Shown: positions 43,257-57,000, counted from the first letter of the stretch. The stretch: 64,000 nt of DNA from Okeania sp. SIO3I5 (GCF_010672085.1 NZ_JAAHHT010000016.1:24887-88886); one strand, 5' to 3'. The notes: generated by a model from the letters alone, not told the origin. Numbers and translations are program-made.

Positions 43257-44681
43257 ATGTTTAGTTCAATGGCAGGGTCCAATTTTTTTAGTGAAATTTT
43301 CTTATTTCCTTTATCAGGGAAAATCACACCAATACTAGCTACGGCCACAGAAGGGGGAGCCGAACCAGCAATGGTAGTAGCAGGAGTGCTGCTGAGTTTA
43401 GTGGCCATTTATATAGCGAGTAAAGCAGGGGGTGAATTTTTTAACTGGTTAGGTTTTCCACCTGTATTAGGAGAATTGGTGGGGGGTGTAATTATAGGTA
43501 TTTCTGCCCTAAATTTAGTAATTTTTCCAGAAAGTGGAGTTGATAGTTCTTCGTCAGTAATTATTAACATCTTACAAGCAACAGCAGGTCTAAGTCCTGA
43601 CGCTGCCGAAGCTACATTTGAAGCACAAAGTGAGGTACTAGAAGTTCTAGCAGAACTGGGTGTCATTATTTTGTTGTTTGAAATTGGTCTAGAATCTAAC
43701 ATTAGAGAATTAAAACAAGTTGGTATTCAGGCCATAGTTGTAGCAACTGTTGGAGTAGTATTGCCATTCGTTGCAGGTACAGCAGGAATGATTACCATAT
43801 TCCATGTCTCAGCAGTACCAGCAATTTTTGCCGGGGCAGCACTTACAGCGACGAGTATTGGTATTACTTCTAGGGTACTAGCAGAAATTAACCGTCTCAA
43901 TACAAAAGAAGGTCAAATTATTCTTGGTGCTGCAGTTATAGATGATGTCATGGGTATTATTATCCTGGCAGTGGTAGCAAGTTTAGCTAAAACTGGCGAA
44001 ATAGATATCGTCAACGTTGTCTATCTAATTGTTAGTGCCACGGTATTTTTGGTGGGCGCAATATTGCTAGGTCGTCAGTTCAATAGCGTTTTCGTTTTCT
44101 TTGCTGAAAAATTTAAAACTCGTGGCAGGGCAGTTATTCCAGCTTTGACAATTGCATTATTTATGTCTTACATTGGTGCTGCTATCCATTTGGAAGCAAT
44201 ATTGGGAGCTTTTGCTGCTGGATTAGTTTTAGATAATTTAGATGAAACAGAAGTTGGACGGGAATTGGAAAAACTAATTCTTCCTATTTCTGATGTGATC
44301 GTTCCTATTTTCTTTGTGACTGTGGGAACAAAGACTAATTTGGCTGTTCTCAACCCTGCTGTTCCTACTAACCGGGAAGGTTTAGTGATTGCAATCTTTT
44401 TAATAGTGGTTGCTATTGTCGGTAAGGTTGCCTGCGGTTTTAGTGTCTTTGGTTTGGGTCCAGTTAACCGTTTAGCTGTTGGTGTTGGTATGGTGCCACG
44501 GGGTGAAGTTGGTTTGGTTTTTGCTGCAGTTGGTTCTGCTAGTGGTGCTTTATCTCCTGCTTTGAATGTGGCAATTATTCTGATGGTGATTCTCACAACA
44601 TTCTTAGCCCCTCCCCTACTGAAAGTAGTGTTTGGAGAAGCAGAAGCAGAAGCAGAAGAAGTGTCGGAAACTTCAGGGTAG
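43257..44681 (+). CDS. Cation:proton antiporter (CPA2 type, NhaS3-like)
   Basis: This 474-residue membrane protein has about 12-13 hydrophobic segments. Signatures are ASKAGGEFFNWLGFPPVLGE followed by LVGGVIIGISALNLVIFPE, IILLFEIGLESNIRELK, the discontinuous-helix ALTATSIGITSRVLAE, VIDDVMGIIILAVVASLAK (the DD pair that carries Na+/H+ exchange) and VGMVPRGEVGLVFAAVG. The C-terminal EAEAEAEEVSE is a short acidic tail. Similarity to Synechocystis NhaS3, an essential thylakoid Na+/H+ antiporter, is my best memory match. The first Met or Met5 may be the start. It is transcribed alone. Confidence 0.92.
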   Translation: MFSSMAGSNFFSEIFLFPLSGKITPILATATEGGAEPAMVVAGVLLSLVAIYIASKAGGEFFNWLGFPPVLGELVGGVIIGISALNLVIFPESGVDSSSSVIINILQATAGLSPDAAEATFEAQSEVLEVLAELGVIILLFEIGLESNIRELKQVGIQAIVVATVGVVLPFVAGTAGMITIFHVSAVPAIFAGAALTATSIGITSRVLAEINRLNTKEGQIILGAAVIDDVMGIIILAVVASLAKTGEIDIVNVVYLIVSATVFLVGAILLGRQFNSVFVFFAEKFKTRGRAVIPALTIALFMSYIGAAIHLEAILGAFAAGLVLDNLDETEVGRELEKLILPISDVIVPIFFVTVGTKTNLAVLNPAVPTNREGLVIAIFLIVVAIVGKVACGFSVFGLGPVNRLAVGVGMVPRGEVGLVFAAVGSASGALSPALNVAIILMVILTTFLAPPLLKVVFGEAEAEAEEVSETSG

Positions 44682-45281
44682 TGGACTGATACAGCTAATG
44701 GGTGTGCATTAGGTCAGGTGTACTTGATTGTATGTTATCTCATCCGGTTTAATAGTCATAATTACAGCAATTTCGGAGGCGCGTGAGGTACAAAATTTGG
44801 TCTAGTAATTTTGGTAACACAGCCTTCTAGACTGTAACAAGCAGGATGCTTGAACTGCAAATTCAACTGTACCCCACCTTCCTCATGCATTGCTGTAAAG
44901 CTTGTAGTAGGGCTTTAGTCCGAACATATAGATCGGGACTTACGCACAACCACCATATCTAGTTAAAGGTCGTTAACCCCTAAATATTTTGTATAATTTG
45001 ATATGCGTGCGCAAGTCCTGTAGATATTGTTCAAACCCTACTACGAACAAAAACTTTTTTATCTCTCATTATTCGGACATCATAATAAAATCTCTAGCTA
45101 TGCTCTCAACTGGTACAATTTTTGTTTGCGAATTCCGAAGCAAAGGAAAGAAGCTAATATCATGTTCGGATAATCAGTTATAAAAAAATCTTTTTCCTTT
45201 GAACCTTTCTTTTCCTTCTGCCATCTGCCTTCTGCTTTTCTGTAAATGTCTAATGACTAACTAAACAATTCTTGTTAATAC
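44682..45281. repeat. Spacer with family A element and other element ends
   Basis: 44763-44896 is enclosed by TACAGCAATTTCGGAGGC and CATGCATTGCTGTA, and contains GTGAGGTACA as in the ndhF-ndhD spacer repeats. 44934-45021 is family A (GGGACTTACGCA to TGCGCAAGTCCTGT). 45156-45177 is a family I end (AATATCATGTTCGGATAATC). 45217-45240 has CTGCCAT/CTGCCTT heptamers. No gene. Confidence 0.65.
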
Positions 45282-47009
45282 ATGAAAACACCGATTATTC
45301 TTGTCGTGGATGATGAGCCAAATAACTTTGATGTGATTGAAGCCCTGTTGGCAGCAAACGATTATGAATTACATTATGCCAAGAGTGGAGAGGCAGGAAT
45401 TAATTTCCTGAAATCAATTCAACCCGATCTTATTCTCCTAGATGTAGCGATGCCTGGGATGGATGGCATGGAAGTTTGTAAGAAGTTAAAAGCAATGCCC
45501 CAGTGGCAATTTATTCCGATCATTATGGTGACAGCTCTGACAGGCAAGGTGTTTCTATCTAGATGTTTAGAAGCTGGCGCAGATGATTTCATTAGTAAGC
45601 CAATCAGCCGTTTAGAACTTAACGCTCGCGTGCGTTCAATGTTGCGCATTAGCCAACAACATCAGCAATTATCCACCTTTAATGCCCAGTTGGAAGCAAC
45701 CGTACAGGAACGAACAGAGCAGTTGCAAACCATTATTGCTCAAGATAGCCTGACGAAACTGCCTAGTCGCACCTATCTCCTGGAGCAATTAACAGACTGT
45801 CTAGCTAGAAAAGATTCAGCTTTAGCTGTTCTTATTCTCGACTGCGATCAGTTCCACTTAGTGAATGGTTCTTTTGGTCACTTGTTTGGGGATAAACTTC
45901 TGTTTGCGATAGCTAAACGATTACTGCAACTGACTCGCCCTAATGATATCCTGGCACGCCTTGGTGAAGATGCGTTTTGCTTGGTAATCAATCCTATTGC
46001 TGAGGGAGATACCACTGCTATTGATTCAGTCATTCAAATGATTAGAAACAGTTTTCATCAGCCTTTTCTAGTGAAAGGGTGTGAAATTTATATGACTGTC
46101 AGTATGGGAATTGCCTTTAGTGAGGAAAGCTCTCAAACAGCAGCGGAACTCCTTCATGCTGCTGACACAGCTATGTATCAAGCGAAGCTTAAAGGTAAGG
46201 GAAGTGTTCAAATATTCTCCCCACAGATGCATATTCAAATTCACGATCGCTTGACTCTAGAAGCGGATCTCCAACGAGCGTTAAATAATCAGGAATTTAC
46301 GGCATTTTATCAGCCTATTATTGACCTTGAAACTTTAAAGATAATCGGTTTTGAAGCATTAATTCGTTGGCAACATCCTGATAAAGGTATTATCTCACCA
46401 GGTGTCTTTATCCCTTCCATGGAAACCTCGGGTTTGATTGAACCTGTCGGAGTTTTAATCTTTCAAAAAGCCTGTCAGCAGTTACAAGTCTGGCATCAAA
46501 AGGGATGGCCAGAGTTAACAATGAGCATCAATGTATCACCTAGGCAATTTAACTCTCCAAGCTTATTAGATGACATTGAGCGAGTGTTGAATGAAACCAA
46601 GGTGAATCCAGCATGCCTTAGCCTTGAAATTACCGAAAGTGCTATCATGGGCAGTATTGAGAAAGCGATCGCTATGACGAAAGAGTTACAAGCTCGACAG
46701 ATTCAACTGAGTATTGACGACTTTGGTACGGGTTATTCATCTTTGAAATATTTAAACAGCTTTTCAGTCAATAATCTTAAAATAGATCGTTCTTTCATCA
46801 AAGAGTTTACCTCAGAAGACAATCATTATCCAATTGTGAACACAATTGTAGCGCTTGCTCAAGAATTAGGATTATCGATTGTGGCAGAGGGAATTGAAAC
46901 ACAACAACAGCTTTTATGGCTCCAAAACCTAAAGTGTGACTTTGGACAGGGCTATTTTTTCTCGAAACCGCTCCCAGCAGATGAGATAGAAAGAAAATAT
47001 TTGAGTTAG
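45282..47009 (+). CDS. Receiver-GGDEF(degenerate)-EAL protein, putative c-di-GMP phosphodiesterase
   Basis: This 575-residue protein has a receiver domain (1-120) with Asp54 (DLILLDVAMPGMDG), Thr in MVTALTG and Lys in FISKPIS. A GGDEF-type domain (about 155-305) follows in which the active-site motif reads RLGEDAF, so it cannot act as a cyclase. The EAL domain (about 325-570) is complete: Glu358 in GFEALIRWQHP, SINVSPRQF, EITESAIM, IDDFGTGYSSLKYL, LKIDRSFI and VAEGIE. It is therefore predicted to hydrolyse c-di-GMP under control of phosphorylation. The giant hybrid kinase downstream (1.0 kb, same strand) is a plausible phosphodonor, but the gap is filled with tandem repeats. Confidence 0.93.
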   Translation: MKTPIILVVDDEPNNFDVIEALLAANDYELHYAKSGEAGINFLKSIQPDLILLDVAMPGMDGMEVCKKLKAMPQWQFIPIIMVTALTGKVFLSRCLEAGADDFISKPISRLELNARVRSMLRISQQHQQLSTFNAQLEATVQERTEQLQTIIAQDSLTKLPSRTYLLEQLTDCLARKDSALAVLILDCDQFHLVNGSFGHLFGDKLLFAIAKRLLQLTRPNDILARLGEDAFCLVINPIAEGDTTAIDSVIQMIRNSFHQPFLVKGCEIYMTVSMGIAFSEESSQTAAELLHAADTAMYQAKLKGKGSVQIFSPQMHIQIHDRLTLEADLQRALNNQEFTAFYQPIIDLETLKIIGFEALIRWQHPDKGIISPGVFIPSMETSGLIEPVGVLIFQKACQQLQVWHQKGWPELTMSINVSPRQFNSPSLLDDIERVLNETKVNPACLSLEITESAIMGSIEKAIAMTKELQARQIQLSIDDFGTGYSSLKYLNSFSVNNLKIDRSFIKEFTSEDNHYPIVNTIVALAQELGLSIVAEGIETQQQLLWLQNLKCDFGQGYFFSKPLPADEIERKYLS

Positions 47010-47011
47010 TA

Positions 47012-47236
47012 ATATCATATCATGTCCGGTTGAATACTTAGGGTTTGCTGAAAAAGTATACAATAGTAAGGGTAGGAGACAGGAGGAGTAAGGAGTAAGG
47101 AGTAAGGAGTAAGGAGTAAGGAGTAAGAAAGGAAATGAAAATGCATAAATTTTTAAATTCGTATTCATGCTTAACATTTGTAAGTTGAGGAAGTAATGAG
47201 CGCGATTATTGTATAACCGGACATGATATCATCCCA
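47012..47236. mobile_element. Family I element (ATCATGTCCGGTT ends) with nested repeats
   Basis: Inverted ends AATATCATATCATGTCCGGT and the complement of AACCGGACATGATATCAT. The interior has a TTAGGGTTTGCTGAAAAAGT (family D end) and six GGAGTAA heptamers. Single ends of the same family occur at 18960, 22747, 45156, 47990 and 59985. Confidence 0.65.
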
Positions 47237-47265
47237 AATTTGTAAATTCTCAATTCTAAATTCTA

Positions 47266-47954
<689 letters not shown>

Positions 47955-48044
47955 ATTATGACTTAGATTATATACACAAACGATGCTACCGAACATGATA
48001 TCATCCCAAATTTCTGAATTCTAAATTGTAATCAAAGCTCGCCT

Positions 48045-51000
48045 ATGTCAGATTATCTCTTACCATCTATCCCAGGTTACACTCTAACTGCACAACTCTA
48101 TGCAGGGAGTTCCTCCGCTGTTTATCGGGCTATTAGCGATCGCCATGGAGAATCGGTGGTGATTAAGATATTGATATCGCCCTACCCAAACTTCACAAAG
48201 TTAGTCCGCTTTCGCAATCAGTACATCATTGCTAAAAATCTGGATATTCCCAGTCTTGTCAAACCCTTGGCCTTCCTTGCTTGGGACTGTCACTATGCCC
48301 TGGTGATGGAAGATGTGGAAGCTATCGATCTACAGCACTATGTAGAGGCCCACGATCGCCTGACTGTAGAGAAAGTTTTGGCCATTGCACTGCAACTGGC
48401 GGATAGCCTCCATCACCTGGGTCAGCATCGGGTATTGCACAAGGACATCAAGCCGACTAATATCCTGATTCATCCCAACACCCACCAAATCTGGCTGATT
48501 GACTTTAGCCTGGCCTCGCTATTGCCCAAGGAAAGCCTGAAACTGCAGAGTCCCAGTGCTTTAGAAGGCACCCTGGCTTATATTGCCCCAGAGCAAACTG
48601 GACGTATGAACCGGGGCATTGACTACCGAGCTGATTTTTATAGTCTTGGAGTCACCTTATACGAATTGCTGACCGGGGAGCGACCCTTCCAGAGCGATGA
48701 CCCCATGGAGCTAATCCATAGTCACATTGCCAAGATGCCTGTGCCTCCATGGGAGTTCAGCATTTATTCTTCAACTTCCACCCTTACTTACCCTATTCCC
48801 AAATCCCTCTCCGATATTGTTCTCAAGCTGATGGCCAAAAATGCTGAGGATCGCTACCAGAGTGCGTTGGGTCTAAAGCATGATTTGCAACGGTGTCTGG
48901 AGCTATGGACTGAGAGAGGGACGGTTGTTGAGTTTGAGCTGGGGCAGGAGGATAGGTGCGATCGCTTCCTCATTCCTGACAAGCTTTACGGACGCGAGAC
49001 AGAGGTTCAAACCTTGTTAGATGCTTTTGAGCGGGTAGCATCTCCCCCAACCCCGAATCCCCCCCCATCCTCAATCCCCCCCAACCCCCCTTTGAAAGGG
49101 GGGGGAAGAGCAGAACTGATCTTGGTGGCAGGTTTTTCTGGTGTAGGTAAAACCGCCGTTGTGAATGAAGTTCATAAACCTATTACCAGGCAAAAGGGCT
49201 ATTTTATCAAAGGTAAATTTGACCAGTTTAACCGCAACATTCCCTTTTCGGCTTTTGTGCAGGCACTCCGTAGCTTAATTAGGCAGCTACTGAGCGAATC
49301 GGATGTCGCGTTAGCAAACTGGAAAGTTAAAATCCTGGCAGCGGTTGCTGGGCAAGGTCAAGTCCTGATTGAGGTGATACCAGAGCTAGCATTGATTATT
49401 GGCTCCCAACCTGCGGTGTCCGAATTGTCAGGGATAGCTGCTCAGAATCGTTTTAATCTCCTATTTGGTAAGTTTATTCAGATATTTACTACCCAAGACC
49501 ATCCCTTAGCGATCTTTTTAGATGACCTGCAGTGGGCTGACTCAGCCTCATTGAATCTGCTCAAGCTATTAATAAGTGGGGCAGAGACGGGGCATCTGTT
49601 GGTGTTGGGAGCCTATCGAGACAATGAGGTGTCTCCCATTCATCCCTTGATACTAACGCTGGATGAGCTGCGGCAACACTTAACAAAGTTCGATACCCTT
49701 ACCCTGGCTTCCTTAAAACAGAACGACATCCACCAGTTAGTGGCGGATAGTCTGCACTGCTCGGTGGAGATTGCTACTCCGTTAGCCGAACTGGTGTACC
49801 AAAAAACCCAGGGGAACCCATTTTTTGCAACTCAGTTTTTACACAGCCTCCAAGCGGACGGCTGGATTACATTTAATGCTGATGTGGGCTACTGGCAATG
49901 CGATTTTAGCCAGATCCGCCTGTTAGCCCTGACGGATGATGTGGTAGAATTTATGGTCAGACGATTGCAGCAATGGCCTGAAACAACCCAGAATGCTTTA
50001 GCGATCGCAGCCTGTTTGGGAAATGAGTTTAAGCTTGACACCCTGGGAGTGGTTTGTGAACAATCCTCAGAAGAGCTGGCTTCTGAATTGTGGCCAGCTC
50101 TCCAGGCTGGACTTATCGTTCCTGAAAACGAAAACTATAAATTTTTTCAGGGAATAGATGATCTGCCAACAACAACTCAACTAACAACACTCCATGATGT
50201 TACCGTTACCTATCGGTTTTTACACGATCGAGTCCAACAAGCAGCCTATACTTTCATTCCGGAACAGCAGAGACAACAAACTCACTATCAAATTGGCAGA
50301 TTTTTATTAGACCAGATTCCCCAAGAAAAACAGGAAGAGCATATTTTTGACATCGTTAATCAGCTCAATATTGGTCGAGATATCATCTCTAGTGCTGCCG
50401 AACAACACCAGTTAAGAGTGCTAAATTGGCGGGCAGGCATCAAGGCTAAGTCAGCAACCGCCTATGCTGCTGCGTTAAAATATTTTGATATTGCCATCGA
50501 AACCCTGTCAGAAGCAGGCTGGCAACAATACTATCCCCTGGCGTTAAATATCCACGAAAATGCGGCTGAGGCTGCCTATCTTGCTGGCAACAGTATCCGT
50601 ATGGAAGCCATAGTCCAAACCGTGACTACACAAGCTCAAACCTGCCTGGATACTGTCAAAACCCTACAGGTCAAAATGCAATTCTGTTTGGGGCAAAATC
50701 AACCCCTAGCCAGCATTGAAATTGCCCGCAATCTGCTCAAGGAATTGGGTGTTGTCTTGCCAGAATCTCCCAGCATGGAGGATGTTAAACAGGAGTTAGA
50801 AACCTTTAAGCAGTTTTCAGCCCGATTCAGTTTTGATGAGATTGTTGCACTACCTGTACTCACTGACCCAGAAAAATTGGCTATCGTTAGTACCTTGATA
50901 TTGGTGGTGACACCAATCATGATTGTAGATCCCAATTTATTTTTTCTGGTTGTTCTGATTACAACTCGATTTTCTTTGGAATATGGCAATCCTCCCTCTG

Positions 51001-54000
51001 CTCCCTATGGATACGCACTTTACGCAATTCTTATCAAGAACTTAGAACAGAATATAGACACAGCCTATGAATGGGGAAGTCTGGCTATAAGGCTACTTCA
51101 AACTGCTAATCCTAAGATTTTAGAAAATAGGGCTTACCACGCGATTAGTGCGTTTATCACCCACGAAAAATCGCATATCGAAGAAACTTTGAATGTTTTT
51201 CAGCAGGCTTACAACAACGGCCTGGAAAATGGAGATTTTGAATTTGCCAGCTATAGCATCTATATCAGATGTTATAGCCTCTATTTTCTTGGCTGGGAGT
51301 TGTCAGCTGTCAAGCAAGCGATCGTCAAAACAACTGAAGCTTTGTCCTCAATTGGGCAAAACCTGCCTATTTCCTGGAGTGAGTGCCTTTATCAAACGGT
51401 AATAGAATTATTGGGTACCGAAGATGATTCCCATCAAGTAGCAGGAAATGCCTTTGATGTCGATACCTATGTTCAATCTAAACAAGAACAAGGCGATATA
51501 TTTGGTCTTTGTTATTTTTATTTGAATCAGGCTACCTTATTGTATGTATTGGGGGATTATCCTCAAGCTTTAGACGCTTCAGAATCAGCAGAACAATATC
51601 TGGCAGGACCGGCAGGAATGCTCGTGGAAGTGGTTTTCTACTTCTATGATTCTTTAATTCGTCTAGCTTGCGCTCATGGGCTAGATAATGCAAATTGGCT
51701 CGCTAAGGTAAGTAAAAATCAAGAAAAAATGAAGCGTTGGGCTGATAACGCTCCGATGAATTTCCAACATAAATACGATCTGGTTTGTGCGGAGGAGCAA
51801 CGACTATTGGGCGATCGCTTGGCTGCCATGGACTACTATGATCTCGCTATTGCTGGAGCTAAAGAAAACAAATACCTCCAGGAAGAAGCGTTAGCAAATG
51901 AATTGGCAGCCAGGTTCTATCTGGACTGGGGGAAAGAAAAGATTGCTGCTGTCTATCTGCAAGAGGCTTATCTCTGTTATAACCGCTGGGGTGCGAAGGC
52001 TAAAACTGATAACATGGAAGCCTGCTACTCAGATTTGCTCCAGCCCATTCTCCAACAGACAAACGCTATCGATCCCGTGGCAACATTGCACAGTATTGCC
52101 CCGTTGCATCTGTCTATCCATTCATCTGGCAGTAGCGCCCAAACTTCTACCGGTAGCATAAATACAGCCTTTGATCTGACAACGATCTTTAAATCTGCTC
52201 AGGCTCTTTCTGAAAGTATCGATCTGAGTGAATTGCTAGAAAAACTGACTCCAATGATGCTCCAGACATCCGGGGCAGAAAGGTTAGTGCTGCTGTTGCC
52301 CGATGCCGACAACACCTGGCAGGTGAGGGTGACGGCAACTGCTGAAACTACAGAGCTAATCTCAGTACCGCTGAAGGAAAATATACACCTGCCAATACAG
52401 CTAATTCAGTACGTCCAACGGACTGAAGAAATTTTGGCAATCGATGGGCTAGATCAGTCGCTACCCATTGTCGATCCCTACCTGCAACAAAATCCACACC
52501 GCAGTGTGTTGTGTTTGCCTCTAGTGCATCAGACAAAACTTATAGGGTTGCTGTATCTAGAACATCACTCGGTGGCTGGGGTCTTTAGTCACGATCGTAT
52601 CACCATCCTCAATTTTCTCTGTAACCAAGCTGCGATTTCCCTGGAGAATGCCCTGCTTAATCAAGCTCTAGGGCAGAAATTGGAAATCCAAACCGCAAAA
52701 CGCCAAGAAAGTGAAGCTCACTTTCGTAACATGGTCAACAATGTTCCAGGTGTTGTTTACCAAGGTCGCTTTAATGCGGATGGAACTTTTTCATTCCTCT
52801 ACGTCAGTCCTGATTGCTATGACCTTTATGAGATATCGGCAGAGGCTATTATCAGTGGTCAATATAGTTTCCGGGATTTTGAACACAGTGAAGATCGCCC
52901 TCTCATTGACCAGATGCTGGCTGAAATTAGTCAAACATTACAGCCGTTCAATTATGAATTTCGGATTTTTACGGCTTCAGGTAAACTAAAGTGGGTTCAC
53001 GCAATTAGTCACTGCCGTAATCCCATGTCCGATGGATCGATCCTCTGGGATGGGATTGTGATGGATGTGAGCGAGCGCAAAGAAGCAGAAATTGCTCTCC
53101 AAGAGGCTCAAGCACGATTCTGCCGGATGACAGAAAATGTCCCAGGGATGATTTATCGTTATATCCTGCATGGGGATGGCAGTGATGAGCTGACCTATGT
53201 GAGTTCCCAAGTTCAGGATATATTTGAACTTGAACCTGAAATCGCACTCCAAGACATGGCTCAAGTGTGGGCAAGACTCCACCCCGATGATATCCCCCGG
53301 TTAGGAGAAGCAATTCAGGAGTCAGCCCAAACCCTACAATCTTTTACCAGTAACTATCGCCTGATTTTGCCTAATAAGGGCATCCGCTGGGTACAGAATA
53401 TGACCAGTGTAGATCGCATGGACAACGGCGATGTGGTTTGGAACGGAATTGTTGTTGATATTAGCGAGCGCAAACAAGCAGAAGATCAATTAAAAGTCTT
53501 ATCACAACGCCTCGAACTGGTTTTGGAAAGTGCAGAAATTGGCATCTGGGAATGGAACAAAACAGACAATCACTTGATTTGGGATAAGCGGATGTTTTGC
53601 CTGTATGGCGTCGCCCCCGAAGACTTTTCTGGCAGATACGAAGACTGGGTTCAAAGACTACACCCTGATGATCTTGAGCGGATGCTCCAACAAGAGGCGC
53701 AAATGCTCCATGAGCAGGTTTCTCTCACAACAGAGTTTAAAATTATTCGACCCGATAATCAGGTGCGACATATTTATTCCAATGTCATCAGTCAGCGCAA
53801 TCAACAGGGTGACTTGGTGAAAATGATTGGGCTAAACATAGATCTTACAGATCGTAAAACCGCAGAACTTGCCCTGGAAGGAAGCAAACGACGCTACGCC
53901 AGCTTGGCAGCAGCAGCTCCGGTTGTTATTTATCGCTTAGATAAACCACTGCATATTTCCTATATCAACGAGCGCTGGAGTGAGATGACGGGTAGACAAC

Positions 54001-57000
54001 CTGAAGCAGCACTCGGGTATGGTTGGATGGATGCATTGCACCCAGATGATCGTGAACAATTCGTCGCTAATTGGTCGAAAGTATATTCTTTAGAAGGTCT
54101 CCCCGATCAATTTTTTATGCACGGATCAGAGGGGCGATATCTCCGCCTAGACGGTAGTGTAAATTGGTTCTATTCTCGATTAGCGCGGGAGTTCGATGAT
54201 GATGGCAATGTTGTTGGCTATATCGGCACCCTAACTGATATTACTGAACGCAAAAAGGCAGAACTGGCTCTGCAAGATGCTCAAGCGCGATTTCGCCGGA
54301 TGACAGAAAATGTGCCGGGAATGATTTTTCGCTACATTCGCTATGCCGATGGCCATGATGAGCTGACCTATGTGAGTTCTCAGGTACGGGAGCTTTTTGA
54401 AGTAGAACCTGAAATCGCTCTGCAAAATACTCTATGGAATAGAATTCATCCTGATGATGTGCCTATAATGAGTCAGGAAACTCAGGTTGCAGCAGAAACC
54501 CTGGAAGCGTCTACAATTCCCTATCGCCTGATTTTGCCTAAAAAAGGAATCCGCTGGGTACAAAATATGAGCAGTGTAGAGCGCCTAGACAACGGGGATG
54601 TAGTTTGGGATGGCATTGTTGTTGATATTACCGATCGCAAACAAGCCGAAGAGCAATTAAAAGCTTTATCAACACGCCTCGAACTGGCTTTGAAAAGTGC
54701 GGAAATTGGCATCTGGGAATGGAATTTCCAAGACAGTCGTTTGTCCTGGGATGACCGGATGTTTGAAATATATGGCATATCACCCGATATGTTTGAGGGA
54801 ACTTACCAGGACTGGGAAAAGTATGTTCATCCGGATGACTTAGAACAGGCTAAAATGTGGAAAGAGGATGAAAATCCTGTTTTCAGAGAGTTTAGAGTTA
54901 TCCGAGCGGATGGCTTGATTCGGTATGTTGCCTCCACAGTCTTAAGGCAATATGACGATCGGGGGCAACCAATACGGGCAGTGGGAACTAATATTGATAT
55001 CACCCCTCACAAAGCTACAGAACTGGCTTTTGCAGAAAGCGAAAGACGCTATGCTAGTTTAGCTGCTGCTGCTCCAGTTGCCATCTTCCGCATGGATCAA
55101 CCAATGAACTGCACTTATGTGAACGATCGCTGGGGGGAGATGACAGGGCGACCCCTGGAAGCAGCTATGGGGAGAGGATGGATGGATACGTTACATCCCG
55201 ACGATCTGGAAAATAGGATTGCCGCATGGACTGAAATCTATCCCAATTTGCCTCCCGGTTCGCCAGTTTTGCCGGGGGCAGAAGGGAGATGTCTCCGTCC
55301 CGATGGCACAATCCGCTGGTATTACGTTCAGATCGCCCAGGAGTGGGATTATAATGGCAATGTTGTGGGCTATGTCGGCACCTTGACTGATATTACGGAA
55401 CGCAAAAAGGCTGAACTTGCCCTACAAGATGCCCAAGCACGATTCCGTCGCATGACGGAAAATGTGCCAGGAATGATTTTTCGCTATGTTATTCATCCTA
55501 ATGGCAGCGACAAACTGACCTATGTGAGTTCCCAGGTGCGAGATATTTTTGAACTTGAGCCAGAAACTCTTCTTAAAGATACCACTCAATTGTGGGCAAG
55601 AATTCATCCGGACGATATTCCCTGGTTACAAGATTCAATCCAGAGTTCGGCAGAGACGCTGCAACCTTTTCAGGTCGAGAATCGCTTGATTTTGCCGGAA
55701 AAGGGACTCCGATGGGTGCAAATTATATCTCGCCCAGAACGCCTGGAGAATGGTGACACGCTGTGGGACGGTGTTGTGATTGATATTAGCGATCGCAAAA
55801 CTGCTGAAAAGTCTTTAAAACTAACCCAGTTTGCAGTAGACAAAACTGGGCTAGGTATTTTTTGGATTCGGGAGGATGGTCTGATTTTGGAAGTCAATGA
55901 AGCAGCTTGTTCCGATCTTGGCTACAGCTATGAGGAGTTGAAAGGAAGTCATGTTTGGGATTTTAATCCTGAGTTCACCCCCCAGGAATGGATCATTCAT
56001 TGGGAAAAAATCCGTCAGAGTTCATTTCTCAGATTTGAAGTGAAACATCAACACAAAGATGGTCATATCTTCCCCGTTGAAATTGTGAGTAATTATATCG
56101 AATATGACGGCCAGGGTTTTCTATATGCTCAGGTGCAAGATATTAGCGATCGTAAACAAGCCGAACTTGCTCTAGAACAAGAGGTGCTTCGGCGTAACAC
56201 GATTTTCAATACCTCATCAGATGGCATCCATATCTTAGACATTGAAGGAAATCTCATTGAAGGCAATGCTAGCTTTTACCGGATGTTAGGTTATACCCAA
56301 GAAGAAGCTAGACATCTAAACGTTGGCGACTGGGATGCTAAGTTCCCGCTCAAACAAATCCAAGCGGACTTTAAGAGGCATTTCTTGAATAATACTCAAG
56401 TCAGGACGGTAGAAACTCTGCATCGGCGCAAAGATGGATCGGTTTTTCCAGTGCAGATTACTATATGTTCGATGACATGGGATGGGAAAGTTTCCTTCGT
56501 CTGCATTGCCCGCGATATTTCGGAATGGAAACAAGCTGAAGCCCAACTCCAACGCACCAATGAAGAACTGGTCCGCGCCACTCGTTTGAAAGATGAGTTT
56601 CTGGCTAACATGAGCCACGAACTTCGTACCCCTCTCAATACAATTTTGGGATTATCTGAAGCCTTGCAAGACACAGTTTTTGGTCCATTGACTGAAAAGC
56701 AAATCAAATATCTGAAAACAATTCAAAAAAGCGGTACCCATTTGCTAGAACTTATTAATGATATTTTGGATGTCTCCAAAATTGAGTCGGGACAACTAGA
56801 GCTAGATTTAAAGGCTACCAATATTAGGAGTTTGTGTGAATCTAGCATGACATTCGTGAAACAACAAGCGCTCAAAAAACAGATTTCCCTCAAGACGAAT
56901 CTGCCTCCCGATTCACTATCCCTGGTTATTGATGAGCGTCGCATACTTCAGAGCTTGGTGAACTTACTCAATAACGCGGTCAAATTCACCCCAGAAGGTG

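Noticed and set aside
44168-44596. Minus-strand 142-residue frame opposite the antiporter
   Set aside because: Thr/Lys/Pro-rich mirror of a membrane-protein gene; the plus-strand frame is clearly the real one.
45282-47009. Active diguanylate cyclase
   Set aside because: The GGDEF motif is replaced by LGEDAF.
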